NCBI GenBank assembly: GCA_044347755.1
Contig: JBIKUE010000012.1
Span: 8,092-72,091 of the forward strand
DNA length: 64,000 bases
Reading direction: 5' to 3'
DNA from: M3007 sp044347755
GTDB lineage: Bacteria; Bacteroidota; Bacteroidia; Chitinophagales; Saprospiraceae
The position numbers and the translations under genes are program-made. The notes beneath the pieces are model-generated. The model did no database searches. It was not told where the DNA came from and saw nothing but the letters and a program-made list of their open reading frames with translations. Positions 46,283 to 54,734 of the stretch are shown here, piece after piece; within the stretch, counting starts at the first letter, position 1; each line of letters starts with the position of its first letter.

Positions 46283-46789
46283 ATGACTTGGGCCATCTTC
46301 CACGAACAGGTTCTTCCTATCAGACACAAACTCTACCGATTCGCCTTGCGAATTACGGGAAGTGTGCATGAAGCCGAAGATGTGGTGCAGGAGGTGCTGG
46401 AAAAAGTCTGGAAAACGGCTCCTGAACAAGTTAATAACGTACAGAACTGGGAAGCATGGTGCATGACGCTAACCCGAAATCGTTCGCTCGATAAAACCAG
46501 AAGCCAAACGATTCGAAGAACAGCACCTTTAGAAGGGGTAGCAGAAAGAAGTTCGGATGTTTTTAATCCAGCCGCGGAAACAGAAAGTTCCGACCTGGTG
46601 CAAAAAGTGAAATCCTTCATGCAGGACTTGCCGGATAAACAAAGAATGGTGATGCACTTAAGGGATATCGAGGAGCTAACCTATGAAGAGATTGCAGAAG
46701 CGCTGAATATTACCATGGAACAAGTAAAAGTAAACCTCCATCGTGCCAGAAAAACCATTCGGGAAAAAATGGTTGAACTGGTCAAGTGA
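46283..46789 (+). CDS. ECF-type RNA polymerase sigma factor
   Basis: This 168-aa sigma-70 relative has region 2 (FHEQVLPIRHKLYRFALRIT, HEAEDVVQEVLEKVW) and region 4 (MVMHLRDIEELTYEEIAEAL, then NITMEQVKVNLHRARKTIR, the helix-turn-helix). There is no region 3. It is followed 22 bases later by a membrane protein likely to be its anti-sigma factor and by two DUF4252 genes, so it probably controls this operon and an envelope response. No consensus TAnnTTTG box precedes it, which would fit autoregulation from its own promoter type. Confidence 0.93.
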   Translation: MTWAIFHEQVLPIRHKLYRFALRITGSVHEAEDVVQEVLEKVWKTAPEQVNNVQNWEAWCMTLTRNRSLDKTRSQTIRRTAPLEGVAERSSDVFNPAAETESSDLVQKVKSFMQDLPDKQRMVMHLRDIEELTYEEIAEALNITMEQVKVNLHRARKTIREKMVELVK

Positions 46790-46811
46790 AACTTAAAGAA
46801 AGTAGAATATC

Positions 46812-47414
46812 ATGAAATACGAAGAAATTCAAACGTTGCTGGATCGCTACTGGGAAGGGGAGACCACCCTGGAAGAAGAGCGCACACTTAAAGCGTATTT
46901 CACCGCAGGCTCCATCGATGCACGGTTGCGGTATGTTGCACCGCTGTTTCAGGCCTTGAAAGAGGAGCAGCTTATTGAGTTTAAAACAAAAGCTAAAACA
47001 GTAAGTATTCGCCCCCAGATGTATCAATGGGCTGCTGCTGCTTCTGTTGCATTATTGCTGACTGCGGGTTGGTGGTTTATGCAACAAGATGCTCCTTCCG
47101 CCCAAATGGCTGCATATCCGACGCCGTCAATAAAGCAGGAAATGCCTTCAGTAATACCGGAGCAAAAGGAATCAGTGGCAACGATTGCCCCTAAAAGTCC
47201 GATTATCAATAAAAAACCGGCTAAAAAGCCTGTTGTAAGGAATATCCCGGCAAAAAATGAAGAGTTAGATCCAGAAACAGCGATAGCAATGGCTGAAATT
47301 AAGGCTGCTCTTGCTTTAGTTTCGTCAAAACTTGATAAAGGGAAAAAGCACGCCGTTCAAAAGGCTTCTTATCTGGAAGTGGTTGAAAAAGTGCCCCGGA
47401 AAAAAGAAGGATAA
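46812..47414 (+). CDS. Putative anti-sigma factor, single-pass membrane protein
   Basis: This 200-aa protein has no named domain, but its layout fits an anti-sigma factor. There is an acidic N-terminal cytoplasmic part (EIQTLLDRYWEGETTLEEERTLKAYF, like the anti-sigma N-terminal helix-turn pattern) and one transmembrane helix at about 75-91 (AAAASVALLLTAGWWFM). A Pro/Lys/Ala-rich periplasmic tail follows. There is no zinc-binding HxxxCxxC motif. Position directly after an ECF sigma gene supports the role; direct binding is inferred. Confidence 0.75.
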   Translation: MKYEEIQTLLDRYWEGETTLEEERTLKAYFTAGSIDARLRYVAPLFQALKEEQLIEFKTKAKTVSIRPQMYQWAAAASVALLLTAGWWFMQQDAPSAQMAAYPTPSIKQEMPSVIPEQKESVATIAPKSPIINKKPAKKPVVRNIPAKNEELDPETAIAMAEIKAALALVSSKLDKGKKHAVQKASYLEVVEKVPRKKEG

Positions 47415-47478
47415 CCCCACACTACTAAACATGTCTAAAATCAATCCAACATCAATCAGTTTTTTAAATTTTCAAGCT

Positions 47479-48006
47479 ATGAAACAATTGTTTTTTCTCA
47501 TGCTCTTCCTGGTAGGAGCATCCGCAACCACAATGGCACAGAACGATGCCATCACCCGATTCTTTAACCAGTACAGTGAAGACGAACGTTTTACCGTAGT
47601 CTACATTGCACCTAAGCTCTTCCATCTGGCGGCCAAAATCGAAACAGATGATGAAGACTGGAATGCCATTCGTGAAATCGTGAAAGATCTTGGAGGCCTC
47701 CGTGTACTCGTGGCCGACAGCATTTCAGATGGACTGACGCTTTACAAGACCGCACTTTCCAAGGTGCCTTCGAATGAATATTCTGAACTGCTGACGGTTC
47801 GTGATAAAGACGAGAACGTTCGCATCTGGACCAAGGATTCCGGCAATATCATTGAAGAATTACTTCTTTTAGTTGGGAAACCGGATGAGTTCGTTTTGCT
47901 GAGTTTCACTGGCAAAATAGACCTCGACAAAATTTCCGAACTTTCTAAGGTTCTCGACGTCAAAGGAGCCGAACAATTGGAAAAAGTCAAACCCAATAAA
48001 AACTGA
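47479..48006 (+). CDS. DUF4252 exported protein (first copy)
   Basis: The protein has 175 aa from the ATG at 47479, opening the signal peptide MKQLFFLMLFLVGASATTMAQ; upstream codons in frame overlap the anti-sigma gene. The mature part matches the DUF4252 pattern: ITRFFNQYSEDERFTVVYI, LRVLVADSISDGLTLYKTAL, ELLTVRDKDENVRIW, and FVLLSFTGKIDLDKISEL. The function is unknown. It is 8 bases ahead of a second DUF4252-like gene and in an ECF sigma operon. Confidence 0.85.
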   Translation: MKQLFFLMLFLVGASATTMAQNDAITRFFNQYSEDERFTVVYIAPKLFHLAAKIETDDEDWNAIREIVKDLGGLRVLVADSISDGLTLYKTALSKVPSNEYSELLTVRDKDENVRIWTKDSGNIIEELLLLVGKPDEFVLLSFTGKIDLDKISELSKVLDVKGAEQLEKVKPNKN

Positions 48007-48014
48007 TCACGCTT

Positions 48015-48542
48015 ATGAAAATCTTCCAATTGTTTGTTGTGCTGTTGTTGGTTTCCACCAACCTCAAGGCCCAGGATTATGGCCTTTACTGGAAGTATAA
48101 GGACTACGACGGTGCCATAGCTGTAAGCATCCCAAGATGGGCCACTTTGGTTGGTTCCGCCTTTATGGATGAGAAAGAAGAACGCCAACTGGTTCGTAAA
48201 ATCCGGAAAGCCCGGGTCCTTTTCTTTGAGGATAGATCCCCTTTCTCTCAAAAGGACATCAAAAAATTCCATAGGAAAGCCCGAAATCGCAATCTGGATG
48301 AGTTGGTTACGGTTCGAAGCGGTAAAACCCACGTGAGCGTTTTGGTGAAATCCAGAAAAGATACCATCCGAAAGGTGGTGGTGTTTTTTAACACGGATGA
48401 AGGCGCCGGAATTGTAACTGTGAAAGGCAAATTTAACCTGAACGAACTAAATAAGGTTATTCAAAAGTCCAGTAAAGGCAAGAAAAAAGACCAGGAACTC
48501 CATATTCCTAACTTGCCAAAAGTGCCAGTTATTCGCGCCTAG
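48015..48542 (+). CDS. DUF4252-like exported protein (second copy)
   Basis: The protein has 175 aa with signal peptide MKIFQLFVVLLLVSTNLKAQ. The core shares the first copy's order: helix, ARVLFFEDRSPF, FHRKARNRNLDELVTVRSGKTHVSVLVK, VVVFFNTDEGAGIVTVKGKFNLNELNKVI. The sequence has diverged a lot, and it has a basic C-terminal tail (KSSKGKKKDQELHIPNLPKVPVIRA). It is likely co-expressed with copy one, and the two may work together. The function is unknown. Confidence 0.82.
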   Translation: MKIFQLFVVLLLVSTNLKAQDYGLYWKYKDYDGAIAVSIPRWATLVGSAFMDEKEERQLVRKIRKARVLFFEDRSPFSQKDIKKFHRKARNRNLDELVTVRSGKTHVSVLVKSRKDTIRKVVVFFNTDEGAGIVTVKGKFNLNELNKVIQKSSKGKKKDQELHIPNLPKVPVIRA

Positions 48543-48581
48543 GAAATGTGAGGAATGTGAGGAACTTTGGGATATGACAAT

Positions 48582-48620
48582 TGTGGCCAATGCAGAAAAT
48601 CTGCATTGGCCACATTCTTT
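48582..48620. terminator. Terminator between the sigma operon and DUF4249 gene
   Basis: A perfect 15-bp stem (48582-48596 with 48600-48614) and a three-base loop, followed by TTCTTTT on the plus strand. It ends the ECF operon. Confidence 0.88.
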
Positions 48621-48644
48621 TAGATATCAATCACATTCCCCGCA

Positions 48645-49496
48645 TTACCTCATAATAATCGTGGTGTCTCTATCATAAATCAATACGGTGAAAATACCTA
48701 CCGGGTTTGCAGAGCCGCTCACATTACTCTTGATCGGAGAAGGTTGAGCAAAAGGGTTCAAGTTGCCAATTACCGCCAAGTCTACGCTTTCTTTGAAGTC
48801 GTAATAATCGCGGGTTACATGAAATATGGTATTAAAAGCGGTATCTCCTTCCTTCAGTTCATAACCCGTTCCAAAAGCAATGCTGGCTGTTTGAGAAAAG
48901 CGGTCAGTTACCAGAAAATCCTGGTCCGGGAAACTGTCCAATGAGCCATAGTTTAGTAGCCGGCGATAAAAATTATCCTGATCCTGATCATCCGTAATAT
49001 ACGTTAACATACGTGCGAGCGTATCCAATTCAGGGTTAAACTCCACCACAATGCTGTCAATAGGCACTACCGGAATCATGGCAGTACTTCCCCGAATTTC
49101 GCCTCCATCCTGCAAACGAATGTACAGATCAAAACTGGTTCCAGGCGTTCCGGGTACGATGTTTTCGCCAACATAATTAAACACCTTGATTGGACTTGGC
49201 TCCAGGGTGAGCTGGTTCTTCAGGGTATCCGTTTTGCCATCATAAGAGATGGTAACAAACGCACCTTCCAGCAAAGCATTTTGCAAAAAATTGGAACTCA
49301 ATCCAAGTGTATCAAAAAAAGCATAGCTGCGGGTAAGCAGTAAGCGAAATGGTTTGCCTGGCTCGAGATAACATTCTACAACCGGTTGTCTGGTATAATC
49401 CGGAAGATCAATTTCTACGTCTTTCGACAAATTGCAGGAGGCTAAGATGGCAATGGCTGCAACCCAAAACAAATGCTGAATATGAAACGATTTCAT
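48645..49496 (-). CDS. DUF4249 family lipoprotein
   Basis: This 283-aa outer-membrane or periplasmic lipoprotein has its lipobox Cys near residue 21 (AILASC). DUF4249 features include VEIDLPDYTRQPVVECYLEPGKPFRLLLTRS, DTLKNQLTLEPSPIKVFNYVG, and a late DYYDFKESVDLAVIGNLNPF. These proteins are encoded next to TonB receptors in Bacteroidota, as here (the receptor is 15 bases upstream). Probable role: a partner of the receptor in taking up an unknown substrate. Confidence 0.85.
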   Translation of the reverse strand: MKSFHIQHLFWVAAIAILASCNLSKDVEIDLPDYTRQPVVECYLEPGKPFRLLLTRSYAFFDTLGLSSNFLQNALLEGAFVTISYDGKTDTLKNQLTLEPSPIKVFNYVGENIVPGTPGTSFDLYIRLQDGGEIRGSTAMIPVVPIDSIVVEFNPELDTLARMLTYITDDQDQDNFYRRLLNYGSLDSFPDQDFLVTDRFSQTASIAFGTGYELKEGDTAFNTIFHVTRDYYDFKESVDLAVIGNLNPFAQPSPIKSNVSGSANPVGIFTVLIYDRDTTIIMR

Positions 49497-49510
49497 TGGA
49501 TGTCAATAGG

Positions 49511-51859
49511 TTAAAATTTAAAATTCCAGGTTAAGCTGGGTAAAATAGGAAATAAAGACACCTGGCGAGCTTTTATCTCGAAAGGAACCTCTCCAACCGG
49601 AGTCGTTTGGGTTTCAACTGCTATGGTGATGAAGTAAGGATTTCTTCGATCTGTCGCATTGAAAACGCTTAAGGTCAAATCATTCTCCATGCCCCTCCGC
49701 CTTTTCCATTTATACACTATCCCAAGGTCTGTCCTGGTATATGCCGGATACCTGAAAGTATTCCTGGGACCATAAATAGGCACCACAAACTGAGGTTGGG
49801 CTCCCGGGAAATCTGTGAAGGATGCCCTGCCACTTGGGAGCCAGGCAGGGTAACCTGAGGTGTATACAAAGGTGGCCGTTAACTGCAGAGATTTATCCTT
49901 TCCACGTTTTCTCCATTTGGTTACATCCCAAAGAGCTACTACACTAAGATTATGACGGGTATCATGACGAGGTGCAAACCATGCGCCATTGTCAATTTCC
50001 GGGAAATCTCCCCTCCGCACCCAGGCCAGGGTATAGCCAATCCAGCCAGTCAGGCGCCCCTCCTTTTTCTCAATTTCAAGCTCAAGGGGAGAATATGCGT
50101 ATGCGCGTCCAATGGAAAGTTCATTTTCAAGATCATTGTTGCCAAACAATTCTGCACCATCCTTGAAGTCAATGCTGTTTTGCATCCGCTTATACCAAGC
50201 CTCCCAGGTAACCAGAATCTGATCTCCAAACAAATAGGATGCTCCGGCAGCAATCTGGTCGCTTATCTGAGGCTTTACACCTTCTGTACTTGGATACCAA
50301 ATATCTGTAGGAAGGGATAAACCACTGCTTGCCAATAAATGCACATATTGGTTCATGCGTGCATAAGAAGCTTTCAGCGACAAACGTTTACTGGCTTCAA
50401 AATTGGCGGCTAGTCGTGGTTCCAGATTGGCATAAAATGCCGGGCCGTTGCTCCACATCGACAAGCGCATTCCATAATTCAACTTCAAACGATCCATTGC
50501 CCACTCATCAGCAACATAAGTGCCGTATTCCCAACCAAAATATTCCCGTCCTGCTTCAAATCGCACCCGACCATCATCACTTCCTGCCTGTAAACGAGCC
50601 GTGACGAAATCATGGTACGTAACGTTTGCGCCAAAACGAACGGTATGCGTATTATTAGGTTGCCAATAAAAATCCACTTTGGAATTGGCATCCATTATAT
50701 TACTACCCAGGCTAAAAGAAAACCCCTGCAACTCATTTTGAATCTTATATCGGTAATCAGAATAGGTAAATGTAGTGTTTGCAAACAGGGTAGGGCCAAA
50801 GACGTGATTCCAACGGGCAGTTCCGGTAGCATTACCCCAATCAAACCTGAAATCAAAAGTTGGATCCTTAAACGTGAATACATCCCGACCAAAATATCCG
50901 CTCAGAAACAGTCGGTCTCTTGGGGATAATGTGAAGTTCGCTTTGGTATTCAGATCATAAAAGAAGTATCTCGGTATTTTATTGAACTCCGGATCATCTG
51001 CGTTAGCGCGGTTAATGGATTCTGTAATGATATCTGCGTAGGTGCGTCGACCACTGATAATGAAGGAAGATTTATCCTTTTGAATGGGGCCTTCGAGCGT
51101 AAGCCTGCTTGAAATCAAACCAATCCCTCCGGTTCCGCTGATTTTTTTATTGTTTCCTTCTTTCATGCGCACATCTATCACAGATGACAATCTGCCACCA
51201 TATTGAGCCGGGAATCCACCCTTATATACTTTAAGGTCTTTTACGGCATCCGAATTGAATGTGCTGAAAAATCCAAACAGGTGATTGGCATTATATACCA
51301 CAGCTTCGTCCAGGACGATCAGGTTTTGGTCGTTATTACCTCCACGTACGAATAAGCCCGTGGTACCCTCTGATCCAGGCGTTATTCCCGGTTTTAGCTG
51401 AAGAATCTTGATGATATCGGCTTCGCCGAATAATGCAGGCAAAGCTTTAACTTCCTTGGTGGAAATAGTCGAAACCGACATTTCTGTGCTCTTCCTTTTT
51501 TCATCGAGCGCATTGGCCTTGATCACGACCTCTTCCAGTACGGATCCAACTGGCAAAAGTTGTACATCTAGTTTGATAGCTCCCTTGGGTAAAACCTTCC
51601 GAACAAGTGTCTGGTATCCAATATAAGAAAATCGGAGCTCCACAGAATCTGTCCCTTCTGGCAAGGTGAGAGAATAAAACCCATATTCATTGCTGGCGTT
51701 TCCTTTGCCAAGCCCCGTTGCTTGTACTGTTGCGCCTATAAGCGTTTCACCGTTTTGACTATCGCGAATAGAGCCATTTACGGTAGCATTTTGGGTCCAC
51801 CCCATCGCTGGGAGAAAAGCAAAAAAGGTAAATAATTTTAAATAGTTCATGTGTTTCAC
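49511..51859 (-). CDS. TonB-dependent receptor with carboxypeptidase-like N-terminal domain
   Basis: This 782-aa outer-membrane protein has signal peptide 1-22 (second ATG at codon 4 possible). A CarboxypepD_reg-like beta domain spans about 25-110 (NATVNGSIRDSQNGETLIGATVQA). The plug domain spans about 125-240 (FGEADIIKILQLKPGI, GLFVRGGNNDQNLIVLDEAVVYN). A 22-strand barrel ends in the outer-membrane signature SLTWNFKF. It imports a bound ligand using TonB energy; the ligand is unknown. It pairs with the downstream DUF4249 lipoprotein. There is no SusD-like gene, so it is not a typical SusCD system. Confidence 0.93.
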   Translation of the reverse strand: MKHMNYLKLFTFFAFLPAMGWTQNATVNGSIRDSQNGETLIGATVQATGLGKGNASNEYGFYSLTLPEGTDSVELRFSYIGYQTLVRKVLPKGAIKLDVQLLPVGSVLEEVVIKANALDEKRKSTEMSVSTISTKEVKALPALFGEADIIKILQLKPGITPGSEGTTGLFVRGGNNDQNLIVLDEAVVYNANHLFGFFSTFNSDAVKDLKVYKGGFPAQYGGRLSSVIDVRMKEGNNKKISGTGGIGLISSRLTLEGPIQKDKSSFIISGRRTYADIITESINRANADDPEFNKIPRYFFYDLNTKANFTLSPRDRLFLSGYFGRDVFTFKDPTFDFRFDWGNATGTARWNHVFGPTLFANTTFTYSDYRYKIQNELQGFSFSLGSNIMDANSKVDFYWQPNNTHTVRFGANVTYHDFVTARLQAGSDDGRVRFEAGREYFGWEYGTYVADEWAMDRLKLNYGMRLSMWSNGPAFYANLEPRLAANFEASKRLSLKASYARMNQYVHLLASSGLSLPTDIWYPSTEGVKPQISDQIAAGASYLFGDQILVTWEAWYKRMQNSIDFKDGAELFGNNDLENELSIGRAYAYSPLELEIEKKEGRLTGWIGYTLAWVRRGDFPEIDNGAWFAPRHDTRHNLSVVALWDVTKWRKRGKDKSLQLTATFVYTSGYPAWLPSGRASFTDFPGAQPQFVVPIYGPRNTFRYPAYTRTDLGIVYKWKRRRGMENDLTLSVFNATDRRNPYFITIAVETQTTPVGEVPFEIKARQVSLFPILPSLTWNFKF

Positions 51860-52172
51860 CGGATGGCAGGTGTTAGAATATTAGGATGGAAAGAAGCTGC
51901 TGAAGTTTAATGGGAGACCGATAAACCAGCCCAAACAGGGTAATTGAAACTTTGTTCTGTAAAGGGCGGGATTTAACGGCAGAATAAAAATTTCATTCGA
52001 CTAATTACCCTGCTGATCCGATCTTTTATTCAGAACGCTCCTGGATGGATTATTGCATCGAAAATTACAAAATATAATTTAAATATTTTTTGTAAAAAAA
52101 ATTTGTCAAATAAAACAAGTTGTTTATTTTTGTGTTGTCTTTTAAAAAATCCGTGTATACAAACCGCTGTTT
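51860..52172 (+). promoter_or_regulatory. AT-rich intergenic region with promoter of the AntA-like gene
   Basis: This is the gap of 313 bases between the TonB receptor start and the small gene at 52173. A clean Bacteroidota promoter is at 52102-52132: TTTG (52102-52105), 19 bases, then TATTTTTG (52125-52132). The surrounding 60 bases are almost all A or T. The leader to 52173 is about 34 bases. I see no gene in the gap and no -7 box for the TonB receptor. Confidence 0.72.
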
Positions 52173-52508
52173 ATGTTACCATTAGAAGTTTTTGAAAGCA
52201 AAAAAGGCACCAAGGTGGTTGCAGCCTCCAATCTCCACGCAACCCTTAAATTGCCTGTACGGCAGTATGGCGTTCAAATCCGTCGCTGGTTAAAAGATGT
52301 TTATGAATTCGGAGACGGGATTCGAAAGCCCCAACCATACCGTGATTATGCGAAACGACCCAGACCAGGCGAGCCGCTGGAAGATTTTTATCTAACCCTT
52401 GAACTGGCAAAGCTCATTGCACTTCGTACAAATAGCAAAGACAAGCTGAAATATGCCCGTTTGCTGGAGGTTTTTGCTAATAATGGTCAGATGAATTTAT
52501 TTGCCTGA
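52173..52508 (+). CDS. AntA-like small protein
   Basis: This 111-aa protein resembles the AntA/AntB domain of phage antirepressors. It has VFESKKGTKVVAASNLHATLKLPVRQYGVQIRRWLKDVYEF (the KVVNARELHEFL-type start and conserved Trp), a DFYLTLELAKLIALRTNSKDKLKYARLLEVF block (LTLDMAKELAM-type), and a short tail. No phage genes are nearby, so it is a stand-alone chromosomal gene with its own good promoter. It may bind DNA or another protein; the function is unknown. I recall similar small proteins in other Saprospiraceae, but cannot verify. Confidence 0.72.
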   Translation: MLPLEVFESKKGTKVVAASNLHATLKLPVRQYGVQIRRWLKDVYEFGDGIRKPQPYRDYAKRPRPGEPLEDFYLTLELAKLIALRTNSKDKLKYARLLEVFANNGQMNLFA

Positions 52509-52525
52509 ACTGACTAAAAGCATAA

Positions 52526-53032
52526 TCAATCTGCTACATTCTTTTGCTCCAGCCGCTTATGCAATGGGGTGATTAGCGGAAGCGCAGCTGACCCATACCA
52601 GGGATGCAATTCCATTGCCAAACGGCCGGCTTGGATGGCCGGATCAGTAGCAGTAAGAGCCTGAGCCTCTTCAATACTGGAAACATTGAAAATATAAATC
52701 CCCCTGATTTCACCTTTGTCCATGAAGGGGCCGGCTAAAACCAGTTTGCCACTTTCTGCCATACGATTGATATTTTCCAGATGGCCTTTTTGAAGTTGTG
52801 CCACCGTCACAGAGTCCTGACTTCTGTTCGGTCCGGCCTTCAAAAAGGCCATCACATAAGATTTCATGCCATACTGGTCAGAGCCTAGTTGAGTGGCCAT
52901 TTTGCTGTCAAAGCCTGATTGGGAAGTCGTAATAACATCATACAGGTTGGCCTGATTTGCTTTAGCGCCAGACTTGGTTTTGCTGCATGCCAGCAGGAAT
53001 AATAGTGCTAGAATTAAATAAAAGTGCTTCAT
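52526..53032 (-). CDS. YCII-domain lipoprotein
   Basis: The protein has 168 aa. A lipoprotein signal (MKHFYLILALLFLLAC, Cys16) is followed by a linker and a YCII-like ferredoxin-fold domain at about 60-160 (MAFLKAGPNRSQ, QKGHLENINRMAESGKLVLAGPF, GIYIFNVSSIEEAQALTATDPAI). YCII proteins often resemble small dehydrochlorinases, but the reaction is unknown. The gene lies 16 bases after the metallo-beta-lactamase gene in the mqn-side block. Confidence 0.8.
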   Translation of the reverse strand: MKHFYLILALLFLLACSKTKSGAKANQANLYDVITTSQSGFDSKMATQLGSDQYGMKSYVMAFLKAGPNRSQDSVTVAQLQKGHLENINRMAESGKLVLAGPFMDKGEIRGIYIFNVSSIEEAQALTATDPAIQAGRLAMELHPWYGSAALPLITPLHKRLEQKNVAD

Positions 53033-53048
53033 GGATTATATGCTTATT

Positions 53049-53906
53049 TTATGCCCATTCTGAAAGTTGACCCACTCGGTCTATCACAATCCGGCCTGAA
53101 TCATCTTTGGTCAATGTTCCACATTCTACTTCGGGGTCATGTTCAAAAAACAACAATTGTTTTTTGGCATAAGCCTCTTGCAACATTGGGCCTTTTTCTT
53201 CCAGTGTAACCAAAGGCCGTATATCATAGGCCATCACATAAGGCATACCTATATGCCACCTTGAGGGCATTGCATCTGCACAATACAACAACTCCTGGCC
53301 GGAAGCCAGGGTAATTAGCGGAGCAATCAAGGCTTCGGTATGACCATTGAATTGCCTGAGTTTAATGCCAGGGCAAAAATCAAGATCTTGCTTGTCTTCC
53401 AAAAAATGCAGTAAGCCAGCTTCCTGAAGGGGTACGAAGTTCTCTTTCAGGAAAGACGCCCGCTCGCGTTCATTGGGATGAATTGCCCATTCCCAATGGC
53501 GTGGATTGGACCAGTAACGTGCATTGGGAAAGGAGGGCTCCACGATGCCGCTTTCTTCGTTTCTCCACAGTGCACCTCCACAGTGATCAAAATGCAAGTG
53601 TGTTAACAATACATCTGTGATGTCCTCTCGGTCTAAGCCGGCTGCCTTCAATGAACCAAATAAAGTCTGATCGCCATGAGGCATAAAATGGCTGCGGAAC
53701 TTTTCATCCTGCTTGTTGCCCAATCCGGTATCGATCACAATATTACGCCCCTCCCTCGTCTGAACCAACAAAGGGCGCATAGCCCAGGTACACATGTTTT
53801 GCTCGTCTGGTGGATTTAATTTTTGCCACATGCGTTTGGGAACTACCCCAAACATAGCTCCACCATCCAGTTTGAAATTTCCGGCATGTAAAGCGGTAAC
53901 TTTCAT
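53049..53906 (-). CDS. Metallo-beta-lactamase-fold hydrolase
   Basis: This 285-aa cytoplasmic enzyme has VIDTGLGN and the zinc motif THLHFDHCGG (HxHxDH) near residue 110, then later metal ligands in FNGHTEALIAPL and YCADAMPS. It resembles YtnP/AiiA-type lactone hydrolases as well as general MBL enzymes. The substrate is not predictable. It follows mqnA by 12 bases in the same block, which may be coincidence or shared expression. Confidence 0.88.
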   Translation of the reverse strand: MKVTALHAGNFKLDGGAMFGVVPKRMWQKLNPPDEQNMCTWAMRPLLVQTREGRNIVIDTGLGNKQDEKFRSHFMPHGDQTLFGSLKAAGLDREDITDVLLTHLHFDHCGGALWRNEESGIVEPSFPNARYWSNPRHWEWAIHPNERERASFLKENFVPLQEAGLLHFLEDKQDLDFCPGIKLRQFNGHTEALIAPLITLASGQELLYCADAMPSRWHIGMPYVMAYDIRPLVTLEEKGPMLQEAYAKKQLLFFEHDPEVECGTLTKDDSGRIVIDRVGQLSEWA

Positions 53907-53918
53907 GTAAAAAGAAGG

Positions 53919-54734
53919 CTAACGGTAAAGTTTATAGTTATTTTCACCGGCAAGGTAGCCTAAAAAACGATTCAATCCTTGCCATTTTGCTTCATTAAGA
54001 TCGTAACTAATATTCTCTCTAAAGTAGTTCTCTGTGTCAAATGCAGGGTTGAACGGAATGATTTTAAGCAACTCAGGTATGTGTTCCAGGCCAAATCCCA
54101 GAGCCTGATTGAACCTGTCGGTAAGTTCAGCAGATATGGGCTTAGTGCTAATCCAGGCTGCGAAAACAAAAGGTAATCCAGTCCAATTAACCCAGGCCTC
54201 TCCTAAATCATACGTATAAGTGTGTTTTTTTTCTAGCCCAATCGCCCGATCGCCAATGATTACAGCTGCAGTTCCACCACCAATTCGCTCTTCAAATCCT
54301 TCAGTTGCCGGGATAAAAATGGGTTGTATTTTCCAATATTCCCGACAAAGAATTTGTACCAGAGCTACGGAAGTTCTGGAGTGAAAATCAAGATAAATCT
54401 GCTGGATATTTTCTAAAGGCTCCTCTGAATAAAGGCCAACAGTTTTCACCGCGCCTGTGGCTCCGATGCAATAATTCGAGATTAGATAAGCTTGTGGTAA
54501 CTGAGGGATAACAGCCACTGGCGCCAAAGCAATATCGGCTTCTCCAGTCAGGAGCTTTTGCGCACAAACGGAAGGGATGTCCAGGCTTAAATCCATAATG
54601 CCTGCAAGATCACTCCTGAACAGGCCATAGATGAATGGTTTAGTGTTGAGGTAACTTACAGCAGTGAGACGCAAAGTGTTCTTTGTTGATAGTGGTTGAA
54701 AAGGTTGGCCAAAGCGGTGGGATCGACTAAACAT
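53919..54734 (-). CDS. mqnA: Menaquinone biosynthesis protein MqnA (chorismate dehydratase)
   Basis: The 271-aa enzyme makes 3-[(1-carboxyvinyl)oxy]benzoate from chorismate, the first step of the futalosine route. It has the typical LTAVSYLNTKPFIYGL start, DIALAPVAVIPQL, YLISNYCIGATGAVKTVGLYS, and GDRAIGLE; the later half has a long helical region. The ATG at 54734 starts 8 bases inside the preceding phosphatase gene, so translation may be coupled. No other ATG is nearby. mqnE is two genes upstream. Confidence 0.93.
   Translation of the reverse strand: MFSRSHRFGQPFQPLSTKNTLRLTAVSYLNTKPFIYGLFRSDLAGIMDLSLDIPSVCAQKLLTGEADIALAPVAVIPQLPQAYLISNYCIGATGAVKTVGLYSEEPLENIQQIYLDFHSRTSVALVQILCREYWKIQPIFIPATEGFEERIGGGTAAVIIGDRAIGLEKKHTYTYDLGEAWVNWTGLPFVFAAWISTKPISAELTDRFNQALGFGLEHIPELLKIIPFNPAFDTENYFRENISYDLNEAKWQGLNRFLGYLAGENNYKLYR

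Noticed and set aside
46184..46429. 81-aa antisense frame at the start of the ECF sigma gene
   Set aside because: Covers the sigma coding start in reverse; no family resemblance.
52173..52508. Prophage remnant suggested by the AntA-like gene
   Set aside because: No integrase, att-like repeats or other phage genes within the window on either side.
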